50,798 nucleotides of DNA from an uncultured Clostridium sp. Its GTDB lineage: Bacteria > Bacillota > Clostridia > Lachnospirales > Lachnospiraceae. How positions within the stretch are numbered: position 1 is the first letter of the stretch; each line of letters opens with the position of its first letter. Of the stretch, positions 10,295 through 19,048 are shown in pieces. Both the position numbers and the translations under genes were made by a program. The notes below the pieces were generated by a model. That model worked only from the letters and a program-made list of their open reading frames with translations. It did no database searches and was not told where the DNA came from. The stretch spans positions 1 to 50,798 of the forward strand of contig USJW01000022.1 in the NCBI GenBank assembly GCA_900555045.1, given 5' to 3'.

Positions 10295-10438
10295 CTACGG
10301 CTCCTTCACTTCCCGCATCTGCTCCGTTACCGGCTTGTAGTCCTCCCGGTTCATGAGCCCATTGAACACCGAGTCATACAACGCAAACAGCACGGCCGCC
10401 GCGGCCGCCACCGCCAGACATTTCATCCAAAATTTCAT
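10295..10438 (-). CDS. Small single-pass membrane protein, unknown
   Basis: 47 residues starting MKFWMK, with AGAGGAG about 11 nt upstream. A longer in-frame reading up to 10534 exists, but this internal start has the ribosome binding site. Residues ~6-22 (CLAVAAAAAVLFALYDS) form one short hydrophobic segment, followed by a charged tail NREDYKPVTEQMREVKEP. No family recognised. It sits downstream of the deacetylase gene but behind that gene's terminator, so it is probably a separate unit. Existence is plausible rather than certain. Confidence 0.4.
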   Translation of the reverse strand: MKFWMKCLAVAAAAAVLFALYDSVFNGLMNREDYKPVTEQMREVKEP

Positions 10439-10621
10439 CCTGCCTTTGCTCCTCTCTGCCCGGACAGCCAATCCCAGCCATCCGCGCGCCCAGCGCATAC
10501 ACCTGTTAATAAAGAGTATAATCGAAAACGGCATAAAAAATAAAGGGAGAAATGATTAAATTTGCATTTTTTTGATATAAACCCTTCTGCCGTCTCTCCA
10601 AACGCCGCCCCATCGCGTATA

Positions 10622-10659
10622 GTCAAAACAAAACGGCATAGCCAAAACTGACTATGCCG
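10622..10659 (-). terminator. Intrinsic terminator of the polysaccharide deacetylase gene
   Basis: Perfect 8-bp stem CGGCATAG/CTATGCCG with a 10-nt loop on the minus strand, followed by TTTTGTTTTG. It lies 40 bp beyond the deacetylase stop. Confidence 0.85.
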
Positions 10660-10698
10660 CAACAAATCTCAATATTTTTCCACTCTATTCCAGTCCGC

Positions 10699-12063
10699 TT
10701 ATCTCCTGAACTGGCTGTAGCTGTGACCCGGCTGCATACCGCCCCGGTAGGCGGCCAGCTCGCTCACCGTCACCAGCTGATAGCCTCTGGCCGTCAGCTC
10801 CGGGATCAGCACCACCGCGGCATCCGCTGAGGTGTCGTAGATATCGTGCATCAGGATGATATCGCCGTCCTTCACCTGGCTTAACACCGTATCAATAGTC
10901 CTCTGGGCGTTCTTGTGCTGCCAGTCGCGCGTGTCGATGGACCACATGACCGCCGGCATTCCCATGGAGCCCAGCACGGCCAGGGAGGCGGCGTCCTTGT
11001 AGCCACCCGGCGGGCGCAAAAGAGTCGGCGTCACGCCGCAGGCTTCCTGCACCTTCTGATTGGTGGAGCCCACCTGGCTCACAATGCCGTCCGCGCTCAA
11101 TTTGCTGATGTACTTGTGGTCGTAGGTGTGGTTGGCCACCTCACTGCCCTGGGCCACCATGCGCTGGAGCACCGACGCGTTTGCGCCCACCCGGGACCCG
11201 ACCATGAAGAACGTGGCCCGGCCGCCGTTTGCCTGAAGGCTGTCCAGAATCCGGTTTGTCACCGAAGCCCTGGGGCCGTCGTCAAACGTCATAGCGATCA
11301 TCGGCTTGGAGGGATCAATTCCCGCCGCAACCGGCGCTACATCGGCCGGAGCACCTGCGCCCTTGGCCACGATGCCCACGCGAATTCCGTCCACGCGCAG
11401 CCCTGCGCCCTCATGACCCGCTACCTCCTCATTCATCGCCCAGTCGGTCCATGCGCCGTTCTGGAACACGCGGTAATAGATGTCGTAGTCTGCTGCGGAA
11501 TTTCCGTACAGCTTCATCCGGATCGCCTCCAGGGGCATGTCTCCCCCGGCGCCTCCGATCTCAGCTCCGTCCTCCGCCCAGTTTAACCAGCCGGTTCCGC
11601 TCAAATTCACCTGATATTTCACGCCAACCTGCGCACCGGCCGGGATATTGATCAGGTTTGCCCTCATGGCAGTCACCCAGCTTCCGCCCGGCGCCTGGAG
11701 AAGCGTGTTGTCCGCCTTGGACTCGCTCCAGCCCTGGGCATGGAAAAATGCGCTGTAATTGACCGCAAGCTGTGCGCCCGCGGGCTGTTCCGTCTGTCCG
11801 CCTGCCTGGGCCGCCTGCCCGGTCTCACCGCCTGCCTGCCCGGGTTGCCCGGTCTCGCTGCCCGTCTGCCCTGCCTGGCTTTCCCCGCCGCCCTGCACCG
11901 TCCCCGGCGTCACAGTCCCGGGACCGCCCTGTTCCTGGCCAATTTTGGCCGCTCCCACCCCGGTTGAACCGGCTAAGGAGGTCATTCCCGGCATCGTGCA
12001 CAGCAGCCCGGCAACGAGAAACGCTGTCAGCAGCTTATGTTTTGTTCCATATGAAATCACCAT
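10699..12063 (-). CDS. Exported ChW-repeat polysaccharide deacetylase (CE4, NodB domain)
   Basis: 454 residues. The ATG at 12063 is 5 nt after AAGGAGA; a TTG one codon upstream is less likely. Signal peptide, then a Gly/Gln/Thr-rich low-complexity linker (~60-97). Next come clostridial hydrophobic-W (ChW) repeat-like segments (~115-230; GWLNWAEDGAEIGG, AWTDWAMNEEVAG) and a C-terminal NodB domain. All CE4 motifs are present: TFDDG (~260), NHTYDH metal-binding His pair (~311), RPPGG (~348), DTRDW (~377) and LMHDIYD (~404). Expected activity is metal-dependent de-N-acetylation of peptidoglycan or another cell-surface GlcNAc polymer. The start lies 39 bp after the upstream HD-domain gene, so the two are probably co-transcribed. 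The exact substrate cannot be told from sequence. Confidence 0.93.
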   Translation of the reverse strand: MVISYGTKHKLLTAFLVAGLLCTMPGMTSLAGSTGVGAAKIGQEQGGPGTVTPGTVQGGGESQAGQTGSETGQPGQAGGETGQAAQAGGQTEQPAGAQLAVNYSAFFHAQGWSESKADNTLLQAPGGSWVTAMRANLINIPAGAQVGVKYQVNLSGTGWLNWAEDGAEIGGAGGDMPLEAIRMKLYGNSAADYDIYYRVFQNGAWTDWAMNEEVAGHEGAGLRVDGIRVGIVAKGAGAPADVAPVAAGIDPSKPMIAMTFDDGPRASVTNRILDSLQANGGRATFFMVGSRVGANASVLQRMVAQGSEVANHTYDHKYISKLSADGIVSQVGSTNQKVQEACGVTPTLLRPPGGYKDAASLAVLGSMGMPAVMWSIDTRDWQHKNAQRTIDTVLSQVKDGDIILMHDIYDTSADAAVVLIPELTARGYQLVTVSELAAYRGGMQPGHSYSQFRR

Positions 12064-12102
12064 CAATGTCTCCTTCTATTTACTTATTTTCGGCCTCCAA
12101 TC

Positions 12103-12645
12103 TCACCGCTCCCGGCTGCCGAATACGGTTTTGCAGAGCAACATATATTCATCGTAATAAAAATGTCCGCTCAGCACATTCAGTGAATCCGCAATTCCCC
12201 AGTAATACCACGCATGCTGCCGCTTATCCTTGACGTTAAAGCGCTTCCACACCTCGTCCCCGATCACCATGTAATCCCGGGCCGTGCTGCGCATATTGCT
12301 CAGCTTGTCCCCCAGCGCCAGAATCTTGACGTCCATGCTGGAGTCCGCCAGATGCCGGAGCGTATATGCCTTGCGCTCCTCCCAGGATTTGCTCTTGTCC
12401 TCGCTCTCAGCCAGCACCAGCTCCATCACCCGCCGGCCGAACCGCTCTTTAAGCTCCTCCCCGGTCACGCCCGCATCCTCCACCACATCGTGCAGCAGCG
12501 CCGCCGCAATCATCTCCTCGTCACCAGTAAAGCCAGATACAATCACCGCTGTCTCCATAGGATGTACAATGTAGGGGATGCTTGTCCCTTTTCGAAACGT
12601 TCCCCGGTGTACCTGCTCCGCAAATGCGGCTGCCTCTTCAATCAT
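12103..12645 (-). CDS. HD-domain phosphohydrolase, small alarmone hydrolase (MESH1/SpoT-HD)-like
   Basis: 180 residues. The start is placed at MIEEAAAF because AAAGGAG lies 8 nt upstream; an in-frame extension of 20 residues lacks a comparable site. It shows the RelA/SpoT-type HD architecture: YIVHPMETA (H28), LLHDVVED (H52, D53, E56, D57) and LGDKLSNMR (D113). These are the metal and hydrolysis motifs of enzymes removing the 3'-pyrophosphate of (p)ppGpp. No synthetase, TGS or ACT domain is present, so it would be a stand-alone hydrolase acting in the cytoplasm. The pairing with a wall deacetylase is unexplained. The substrate could also be another nucleotide. Confidence 0.85.
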   Translation of the reverse strand: MIEEAAAFAEQVHRGTFRKGTSIPYIVHPMETAVIVSGFTGDEEMIAAALLHDVVEDAGVTGEELKERFGRRVMELVLAESEDKSKSWEERKAYTLRHLADSSMDVKILALGDKLSNMRSTARDYMVIGDEVWKRFNVKDKRQHAWYYWGIADSLNVLSGHFYYDEYMLLCKTVFGSRER

Positions 12646-12863
12646 ATCCTTAGCTCCTTTGCGCTTTGGCATTTCCTTTTTTGGGATTCCTCTCCATTCT
12701 ACCACAATCGACCTGCATTTAGAAGGGGATTATTTTATCTTTGGCATTTCCAGACTCTGTAAATAGTCTTTACAATCTTTTGAGAATTTCTTACAAAATT
12801 CAATAGACCAACGCAAATACGCGGTTTTTTGCCCCTCACGCCGCAGGCCGCTCATTTAATCAC

Positions 12864-12892
12864 TTGTAAGAAGATTCATTTTCTGATATGCT
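12864..12892 (+). promoter_or_regulatory. Promoter for the Lys/Glu/Thr-repeat membrane protein
   Basis: -35 TTGTAA, 17-bp spacer, -10 TATGCT, about 30 bp before the AGGAGG site of the gene at 12929. The gap 12646-12928 separates divergent genes; a TAGAAT at 12696-12701 is a weak minus-strand -10 candidate for the HD gene. Confidence 0.6.
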
Positions 12893-12928
12893 ATAGAAAG
12901 TATTTTTCGATCACCACAGGAGGTCTTT

Positions 12929-14164
12929 ATGAATCACCATTCATCATACAATGCGCCGCGCAGCGAGCGCTCGCGCTCCGGCGGAAGTTCCCGCCCGGGC
13001 CACGGCGGCCACAACAGCCGTCCAAATCCCTATATGAAGCGGAGCTGGAAGGACAACCGGACACTGTTCACCCTCGTCTTCATCGTGCTTCCCTTCATTT
13101 TAATCAATGGAATCATTTTTGTGCTGGCCACCTCGATCCCCAAAATCGAGCTGACAATCGGGGACACCAAGGACTACAAAAGCCTGGAGCTCACCGTGAA
13201 GGTAAAATCCCTGCTCCCGGTAAAATCCTTCAGCGCCACGCTGGAGTCCGAGGAGTTGGAGCTGACCCGCGACAAGAATACATACACCGCCACCATCACA
13301 AACAACGGTGCGCTGGAGATTCATGCGGTGGGCTGGAACGGGATGATCGCAGCGCCGATCTACGAGACAATCGCCTCCCTGGATGAATCCGCCCCCACGG
13401 TGGATGAGAACTACAGCATCGAGAACGATATATTAACCATCATAGTGGATGACAGCCAGTCCGGCATCGACTACAGCGCAATCTACGGCACAGACGCGGA
13501 CAAGCAGACCGTCAAGCCGCTGGCCACCAACCCGGACAGCGGAACCATCACTTTGCCCATGACGACGGACTGCCTGACTGTATACATTCCGGATATGGTG
13601 GGAAATACCATCTCACCCACGTACACCCGGAAGGTGGAGGGACTTGGCGGTTCCTCCCAAAGCGACTCCTCCAAAGCGGACGACTCCGACAGCAATGACT
13701 CCAAGAGCACCTCCGCGGCCAGCGACGCCGCAAAAGCGAAGGAGTCCACAAAGGCGAAGGAATCCACAAAGGACAAAGAGACCTCAAAGGCCAAAGAATC
13801 CACAAAGGCAAAAGAGGCCACCAAAGCCAAAGAATCCACCAAAGCCAAAGAAAACACCAAAACCAAAGAAACCACAAAGGCGAAGGAAACCTCAAAGGCC
13901 AAAGAATCCACCAAGGCCAAAGAGACCACCAAGGCCAAGGAAACGACCAAGGCCAAGGAGACCACCAAAGCCCCGGAAACCACCAAGGCCCCCGAGACCA
14001 CCAAAGCCCCGGAGATCACCCCCGGCTCCAACGGTCCCCTGACGCCAGGCGGCCCTGGCGCACCGTCAACCGAGCCCTCCGCGGCGCCGAATCCGAACAA
14101 TTCTGAGCCTGTATCCCCCGACTCCAACGGCGGGGACGTGGTACAGATTCTTCCTTTAAACTGA
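12929..14164 (+). CDS. Membrane-anchored extracytoplasmic protein with K/E/T hexapeptide repeat tail
   Basis: 411 residues with a clear AGGAGG upstream. The N-terminal ~43 residues are basic and Ser/Arg/His-rich (cytoplasmic). They are followed by one transmembrane segment (~44-68, LVFIVLPFILINGIIFVLA) and an extracytoplasmic region (~70-250) of beta-rich, Ig-like appearance. Residues ~268-363 are about 16 copies of a hexapeptide of the type TKAKES/TKAKET, ending in TKAPET copies, then a Pro/Gly/Asn tail. This predicts a type II membrane protein carrying a long charged, disordered wall-spanning stalk. I do not recognise a family for the folded part. It is a single gene ending at a bidirectional terminator. 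Confidence 0.8.
   Translation: MNHHSSYNAPRSERSRSGGSSRPGHGGHNSRPNPYMKRSWKDNRTLFTLVFIVLPFILINGIIFVLATSIPKIELTIGDTKDYKSLELTVKVKSLLPVKSFSATLESEELELTRDKNTYTATITNNGALEIHAVGWNGMIAAPIYETIASLDESAPTVDENYSIENDILTIIVDDSQSGIDYSAIYGTDADKQTVKPLATNPDSGTITLPMTTDCLTVYIPDMVGNTISPTYTRKVEGLGGSSQSDSSKADDSDSNDSKSTSAASDAAKAKESTKAKESTKDKETSKAKESTKAKEATKAKESTKAKENTKTKETTKAKETSKAKESTKAKETTKAKETTKAKETTKAPETTKAPETTKAPEITPGSNGPLTPGGPGAPSTEPSAAPNPNNSEPVSPDSNGGDVVQILPLN
13730..14020 (+). repeat. Degenerate 18-bp tandem repeat encoding TKAKE(S/T)
   Basis: About 16 consecutive 18-bp units inside the preceding gene, encoding alternating Lys/Glu blocks with Thr/Ser. Units are diverged mainly at synonymous positions, so the protein pattern is kept better than the DNA. 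Confidence 0.85.
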
Positions 14165-14171
14165 CCGCACA

Positions 14172-14230
14172 AAAGCCCGGCAGCTTCAGCGTGATGCGCG
14201 ACCATCACTCCGAAACCGCCGGGCCTTTTT
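14172..14230. terminator. Bidirectional terminator between convergent genes
   Basis: AAAAGCCCGGC and GCCGGGCCTTTTT form a GCCCGGC stem with U-tracts on both strands. It serves the plus-strand gene ending at 14164 and the minus-strand TRAP binding-protein gene ending at 14260. Confidence 0.85.
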
Positions 14231-14259
14231 ATTCCCTGCTATTCAATATCCCTGCTTCT

Positions 14260-15267
14260 CTATTTCCCCGCAGCCACGATCTGATCGATAATGTCCACAT
14301 AGTCCGCACAGTACAGCTCATACATCGGGGAGACCGCCTCCTGGAAGCGGGCCTTCTCCTCGGCGGACAGCTCCGTGACCACACAGCCCGCGTCGCGGAC
14401 CTTCTTCTCGGAGACCTTCTCCCGCTCCGCCCAGAGCCCCCGCTCATACTCTGCGGACTCTCTGGCGCACTCCAAAATGATCTCCTGGTATTCCGGCGAC
14501 AGCTTATCCCAGGTGGACTGGGCGGCCAGCTGCATCTCCGGCACCCGCGTGTGTTCGTCGATAGTATAGTATTTGGCCACCTCGTAGTGCCCGGTGGACT
14601 CGTAGGACGGCCAGTTGTTCTCCGCCCCGTCCACCTCGCCGGTCTGGAGCCCGGAATATACCTCGCCGTAGGCCATGGGCACCGGCTTTGCGCCCAGCGC
14701 CTCCATCGTGTCCATCATCAGCTCCGACTCCTGGACGCGGATCGTCATCCCGCTCATGTCCTCCAGCTTTTCGATGGGGCGGACGGAATTGTAGAAATTC
14801 CGGGCGCCGGCGTCATACCAGGACAGCGGAACCAGATCAATATTCTCAAAGGAGTTCATAAAATCCGCGCCGATCTCCCCCTCAAGCACCTTCCACATAT
14901 GCTCAGGGCCGGTGTAGAGGTACGGCATCTGCAGCACATTGAGCTTGGGCACAAACTCCGCCAGCGGCGACAAGGACACGCGCGCAAAGTCGATTCCTCC
15001 GAACTGCAGCTGCTCGATCACGCTCCGCTCATCCCCCAGAGCGGCGCCTGCGTTCACCTGAATCTCGATCTTTCCCCCGGTCCGCTGGTTCACCAGCTCC
15101 GCAAATTTGTACGCCCCCTGAGTCGTGGGATAGTCCTCCGCCTGGTTCTCCGCGTAGGTGAACACGTATTCCGGAATCACGGAATCCGCTTTCTCCTCCT
15201 TCCAGCTGCTGCATGCCGTCAGAAGAACTGTCCCGCAGAGAATTATAAATGCGAGTTTTTTCTTCAA
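14260..15267 (-). CDS. dctP: TRAP transporter substrate-binding lipoprotein (second DctP)
   Basis: 335 residues. The start is the TTG at 15267, giving a classic lipoprotein signal (KKKLAFIILCGTVLLTACSS, lipid Cys ~19) with GGGGGAG upstream. The body is DctP-type: TIRVQESELMMDTMEALGA with the ligand Arg, then YSGLQTGEVDGAENN. Such proteins capture an organic acid outside the cell and pass it to a TRAP permease. The start overlaps the stop of the oligogalacturonate lyase gene as TTGA, so translation is coupled to it. No permease lies beside it; the DctQM pair upstream in the same cluster is the obvious partner. The ligand is probably an (oligo)uronate, by context. Confidence 0.92.
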   Translation of the reverse strand: MKKKLAFIILCGTVLLTACSSWKEEKADSVIPEYVFTYAENQAEDYPTTQGAYKFAELVNQRTGGKIEIQVNAGAALGDERSVIEQLQFGGIDFARVSLSPLAEFVPKLNVLQMPYLYTGPEHMWKVLEGEIGADFMNSFENIDLVPLSWYDAGARNFYNSVRPIEKLEDMSGMTIRVQESELMMDTMEALGAKPVPMAYGEVYSGLQTGEVDGAENNWPSYESTGHYEVAKYYTIDEHTRVPEMQLAAQSTWDKLSPEYQEIILECARESAEYERGLWAEREKVSEKKVRDAGCVVTELSAEEKARFQEAVSPMYELYCADYVDIIDQIVAAGK

Positions 15268-16556
15268 AACGCCACTCCCCCCTTCTGCCCTTCTCCCTGG
15301 GCCGTGTCCATCTCCCCGCAATCGACGCAGTAGACCTTGATCGTCCGGTCGTTCCTGCTGGTAAAATAGACCTTTGTGCCCGCGTGGTTGTAAATCGGAT
15401 GCGGATGGGCATCCTGCCCCAGCCAGTCGCTCTCATGGCGGCACAGTGGCCTCCATTTGAGCGTCCCCCGCTCCCAGTCCGCCCGCTGCACGGAGATGTA
15501 CGCGCCGTCCTTCTTGTGGGGGTCCGGCCCGTTGTCCGTGCTGTTCTCGCGCACCGCCTTGATCTCCCCGGGGAACTTAAAATACCCGTCGCACACCAGA
15601 TTGCCGTCATGGTCCATGGTAAAGTGACCGTACGCATTGTAGTCCTCCGGGAGCGGAATCTCCCAGAACCGCCCGTCACGCATATCGACTCTGCCAACGA
15701 ACGCCGGTCCATCACAGTATGCCCCGTGATAGATCACAAAATTCCCGTCATCGCTCCACATCTCATGGCACACCCAGTCGTTCCGGCTTCTGTCCCATGC
15801 CCCGGGCATCTCCCCCTCGGTCCGGACCTGCCGCACCGTGTCCGTCCGGTGATCGTAGAGCCAGATTCTGCGGATACCGCAGTCAAAGCTGGACCACTCG
15901 TGGTTGTAGAGAATCTGCTCCGGGTTCACGGGGTTAAACTGCACGTGGGTGATCCAGCAGCGCTCAACGGTCCTGCTGTAGAGAAGCGCCCCGCTCTGCG
16001 TGTCGTAGACGCACAGATAGCTGTTTAGCCCCTCCGCCTGGACTCTCCCGTCGATGTCGTAGACGGGCCGCCGGTCCAGTCCGCTCCCCTCCGTCTCCGG
16101 ATCATACTCCAGGCACCGCCCGTCCGTCATGGGCACACAGAGGAACCTCCCGTCCGCGCTCACGTGGGTGAAGGCCGTCATCCTCCCGTCCGGGATCCGG
16201 TTGAGCCGTATCACCTGCCCGTCAAGCCCGACCTTAAGAATCTCGTTGTCCTGGATGTAGTAGACCACATTTCGCTTGGGGTCCTGGCAGACGCTGGCCT
16301 TGCTGAGCCCCTCGCCCTCCGTCCCGTCAAAGTAGACATAGGACTTCATGATTCCCTTCCGGTTATCGGTCAGCACCCGCTCCTCCCCGGTTTTCAGGTC
16401 CTTAACGACCACGTTGGGCGATCCGGTGCGGTCGCTCAAAAGATAAATGTACCGGTCGTCCGCAGAGAGTGATGAGCAGGTAAAGTAAAGCATCTGCGTG
16501 TTGTAATCGTCGCTTCCCGATACGAGGACGCGCTGTCTGAGTCCCATGGTATCCAT
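15264..16556 (-). CDS. ogl: Oligogalacturonate lyase (PL22-like beta-propeller)
   Basis: 430 residues. The start MDTMGLRQRV is chosen because GGAGG is 8 nt upstream. The whole protein is a repeated beta-propeller (SLSADDRYIYLLSD, HVSADGRFLCVP, WSDDGNFVIYHG). It has lyase-family signatures: THVQFNPVNPEQILYNHEW, AYGHFTMDHDGNLVCDG and QDAHPHPIYN, whose His residues match the metal/catalytic positions of Ogl. Expected reaction: beta-elimination of short unsaturated pectic oligomers to 4-deoxy-5-hexoseulose uronate in the cytoplasm. There is no signal peptide, which agrees with a cytoplasmic enzyme acting on oligomers imported by the TRAP system. It follows the YcxB-like gene and is coupled to the second binding protein. 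Confidence 0.85.
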   Translation of the reverse strand: MDTMGLRQRVLVSGSDDYNTQMLYFTCSSLSADDRYIYLLSDRTGSPNVVVKDLKTGEERVLTDNRKGIMKSYVYFDGTEGEGLSKASVCQDPKRNVVYYIQDNEILKVGLDGQVIRLNRIPDGRMTAFTHVSADGRFLCVPMTDGRCLEYDPETEGSGLDRRPVYDIDGRVQAEGLNSYLCVYDTQSGALLYSRTVERCWITHVQFNPVNPEQILYNHEWSSFDCGIRRIWLYDHRTDTVRQVRTEGEMPGAWDRSRNDWVCHEMWSDDGNFVIYHGAYCDGPAFVGRVDMRDGRFWEIPLPEDYNAYGHFTMDHDGNLVCDGYFKFPGEIKAVRENSTDNGPDPHKKDGAYISVQRADWERGTLKWRPLCRHESDWLGQDAHPHPIYNHAGTKVYFTSRNDRTIKVYCVDCGEMDTAQGEGQKGGVAF

Positions 16557-16623
16557 ACATTGTTCCTCCGTCTCCTGATTATTCCAAAGGCAAAGCGTGG
16601 CCAGACCCACACGGATCCAGCCA

Positions 16624-17094
16624 CTACCTGTTCATCTTCGAGGTTACGTACGCGTAAAACGCTTCTCTTTCCGCTCCCAGCACGCGGTTGGTAAACACAA
16701 AGCCGTGGGTGGTATCTGAAAATATGATGATCATCGTGGGCTTTTTTGAGATCTTTTTGATTCCGGACCACTTCAAATCCGCGGTCTGGTTTCCCACCCG
16801 GATGTGAATTCCCGCGTCGTCAAATCCCGCCTCGGTGTCCTCCTTTATGGCCGCCGCCTGCTTTAATGCCTTGCGGTAAACCATGAGGGGCTGAATGACC
16901 GTAAACAGGAGCGCGCACAGCACGATCAGAGCGTGCATACCCGCGCCGAAGTCCGCCCACCTGGACACGCCCAGGGCGACCACGGCCGCGGTAAAGATGA
17001 CGTTGCAGACACCCACCATGGAACCGTAGGTGTAGTACATGGACAGCTGCCAGAGCTCGAAAGCGGTTGTGCGGTACTTGTAGTGAAATTTCAT
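16624..17094 (-). CDS. YcxB-like membrane protein
   Basis: 156 residues from an ATG preceded by GGGAAGGAAAG. Two adjacent hydrophobic segments (~28-50, VGVCNVIFTAAVVALGV; ~57-77, LIVLCALLFTVIQPLMVY) are followed by a soluble C-terminal part with GIHIRVGNQTADLKWSGIKKISK. This matches the YcxB-type C-terminal domain found in many Firmicutes membrane proteins of unknown role. It sits between the TRAP permease genes and the lyase, set off by a 12-bp hairpin upstream. Function unknown. Confidence 0.7.
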   Translation of the reverse strand: MKFHYKYRTTAFELWQLSMYYTYGSMVGVCNVIFTAAVVALGVSRWADFGAGMHALIVLCALLFTVIQPLMVYRKALKQAAAIKEDTEAGFDDAGIHIRVGNQTADLKWSGIKKISKKPTMIIIFSDTTHGFVFTNRVLGAEREAFYAYVTSKMNR

Positions 17095-17130
17095 GGCGTG
17101 CTTTCCTTCCCTGTTTCTCTGAATTATATA

Positions 17131-17160
17131 ATCAGGCATTAACCAACGTTAATGCCTGAT
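17131..17160 (-). terminator. Perfect 12-bp inverted repeat after the TRAP permease genes
   Basis: ATCAGGCATTAA and TTAATGCCTGAT, with a 6-nt loop, lie between dctM and the YcxB-like gene. There is no real U-tract (minus strand continues TATATAATTC). It may be a processing or stability stem, or an operator, rather than a full terminator. Confidence 0.5.
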
Positions 17161-17204
17161 CTGAATCATATCTTATTTTTGCAGTGTGAGCAACCCCAGG
17201 GCGG

Positions 17205-18509
17205 CTATTTCGCAGCCTGGCCCAGCACAGCAGGCAGCCACAGGCTGACAGCCGGGATAAAGGTGATCAGCAGCAGTGTGATGATCATGCACAGGTAGAA
17301 CGGCAGCGTCGCCTTAACCACACGCTCCATAGGCACCTTCGCAACCGCAGAGCCGATGAACAGCACAGCGCCTACCGGCGGGGTCAGAAGGCCGATACCA
17401 CAGTTTAACACAACCATGATTCCGAACTGGATCGGATCGATACCGATGGAGGTAGCGATCGGCAGCAGGATGGGGGTCGCAATCAGGATGATCGGGGCCA
17501 TGTCCATGATGCAGCCTAAAACCAGAAGGATCAGGTTCAGCAGCAGCGCCAGAAGAATCTTGTTGCTGGTCAGCCCGGTGATGGCATTCGCAGCCAGATC
17601 CGGCACGTGCAGCTGGGTTAAGCAGTATCCGAAGATGCTGGAGGTGGCGATCAGGATCATTACGATGGAGAGCGTGTCAACGCAGTCTCCCAGAACTCTC
17701 CAGACACCCTTCCAGTCCAGTCCCTTGTAGATAAACACGCTCACAAGCAGGCTGTAGATAACCGCGATTGCAGCGGACTCTGTGGCGGTGAACACGCCGC
17801 CCACAACGCCGAACACAACGATCAGCACTGCGGCCAGGGCCCAGAAGGAAACGCTCAACTGCTTTAAGAGGTTGATGATGCTGAACTTATCGCCTTTCGG
17901 GTAATTGCGCTTCACGGAGATAATGTAGGAACCGATCATCAGGCTCAACGCCAGCAGAGCGCCCGGCAGGTAACCTGCGAGGAACAGGCTTCCAACGGAG
18001 ATACCGCCTGCGGTGGTGGCGTAGATAACCATGTTGTGGCTGGGCGGAACCAGCAGGCCCTCACAGGAAGAGGTGATGGTTACAGCCGTGGAGAAGTCGT
18101 CGTCATATCCCTGGTCGACCATCATGGGAATCAGGATGGAACCCAGGGAAGCGGTGTCTGCGGCTGCGGAGCCGGAGATTCCGCCGAAGAAATAGGACGC
18201 TACGATGTTAACCATTGCCATGCCGCCGCGCATCCAGCCCACACACGCGTTGGCCAGCGCGATCAGCTTCTCGGAGATACCGCCGGAGCCCATCAGACAT
18301 CCCATGGTGATGAAGAAGGGAACCGCCATCAGGCTGAAGGAGCTTATGCCCTTCACCATCTGCTGGCAGACGGTGGTCAGGTTTTTGCCCATGGACATCA
18401 GGCAGAAAACGGAGGAAAGTGCTACCGCGTAAGCAATCGGGAAACGCAAAAATACCATCAGGAAAAAGCTTCCCAGCAAAATCACTATTGCCATGGTGTT
18501 TACATCCAT
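17205..18509 (-). CDS. dctM: TRAP transporter large permease (DctM)
   Basis: 434 residues, nearly all hydrophobic, the usual length for DctM. Family signatures are visible: FPIAYAVALSSVF, GGISGSAAADTASLGSILIPMM, TITSSCEGLLVPPSHNM and a C-terminal NCGIGLLTPPVGAVLF. It forms the Na+-coupled membrane channel of a TRAP transporter with DctQ. The start codon overlaps the dctQ stop by one base (TAATG), so the two are translationally coupled. The likely substrate is an oligogalacturonide or related uronate, from the adjacent lyase. Confidence 0.96.
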   Translation of the reverse strand: MDVNTMAIVILLGSFFLMVFLRFPIAYAVALSSVFCLMSMGKNLTTVCQQMVKGISSFSLMAVPFFITMGCLMGSGGISEKLIALANACVGWMRGGMAMVNIVASYFFGGISGSAAADTASLGSILIPMMVDQGYDDDFSTAVTITSSCEGLLVPPSHNMVIYATTAGGISVGSLFLAGYLPGALLALSLMIGSYIISVKRNYPKGDKFSIINLLKQLSVSFWALAAVLIVVFGVVGGVFTATESAAIAVIYSLLVSVFIYKGLDWKGVWRVLGDCVDTLSIVMILIATSSIFGYCLTQLHVPDLAANAITGLTSNKILLALLLNLILLVLGCIMDMAPIILIATPILLPIATSIGIDPIQFGIMVVLNCGIGLLTPPVGAVLFIGSAVAKVPMERVVKATLPFYLCMIITLLLITFIPAVSLWLPAVLGQAAK

Positions 18510-19033
18510 TAGTTGTTTCCTCCCTTCACAAAAATATCCTTGACGTGGTTGTACAGCGCCTCGATCTCAAATATGATCATGGCCACACCGGCCAGAGGCA
18601 CCGGGAAATACATCCAGAATCTGGAAACTTTAGGCATGCTGACATATGTACCCTTGGAGCCGATTCCGGAGGCATACTTCCAGCCAACCGTGATCATGAT
18701 AAATGCCAGAGCCAGAACCGCAATGTCAGCAACAATGTCCAGTGTCTTAACCAGCTTTTTCGGCAGGTAAACATCCAGGGCCGTCATGCGGATGTGGGCG
18801 CCTCTGCGGATCGCCAAAGCCGCGGAGAGCACTGCCATGTAGGACATGCAGGTCAGAACTACCTCCTCACTCCAGGCCGGGTCCGGGATAAACGGAATGT
18901 ACCGCCCCGCAACCGCCATGGTTGTGATGAGAATATCAACGACCAGAAGCACCTTACATATGAACATTACAACATTGTACACCAAATCATATGCAGGTTT
19001 AATCTTATCAATCTTTTCAAATATTGCTGGCAT
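18509..19033 (-). CDS. dctQ: TRAP transporter small permease (DctQ)
   Basis: 174 residues with about four transmembrane segments, typical of DctQ: FICKVLLVVDILITTMAVAG, then WSEEVVLTCMSYMAVLSAALAIRRGAHIRM (the conserved W..E and R-GaHI motif), VADIAVLALAFIMITVGW and a last segment near YFPVPLAGVAMIIFEIE. It pairs with DctM. It is preceded by a GGGGG ribosome binding site and by a strong hairpin separating it from the binding-protein gene. Confidence 0.95.
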   Translation of the reverse strand: MPAIFEKIDKIKPAYDLVYNVVMFICKVLLVVDILITTMAVAGRYIPFIPDPAWSEEVVLTCMSYMAVLSAALAIRRGAHIRMTALDVYLPKKLVKTLDIVADIAVLALAFIMITVGWKYASGIGSKGTYVSMPKVSRFWMYFPVPLAGVAMIIFEIEALYNHVKDIFVKGGNN

Positions 19034-19048
19034 ATTGATCCCCCTTTC

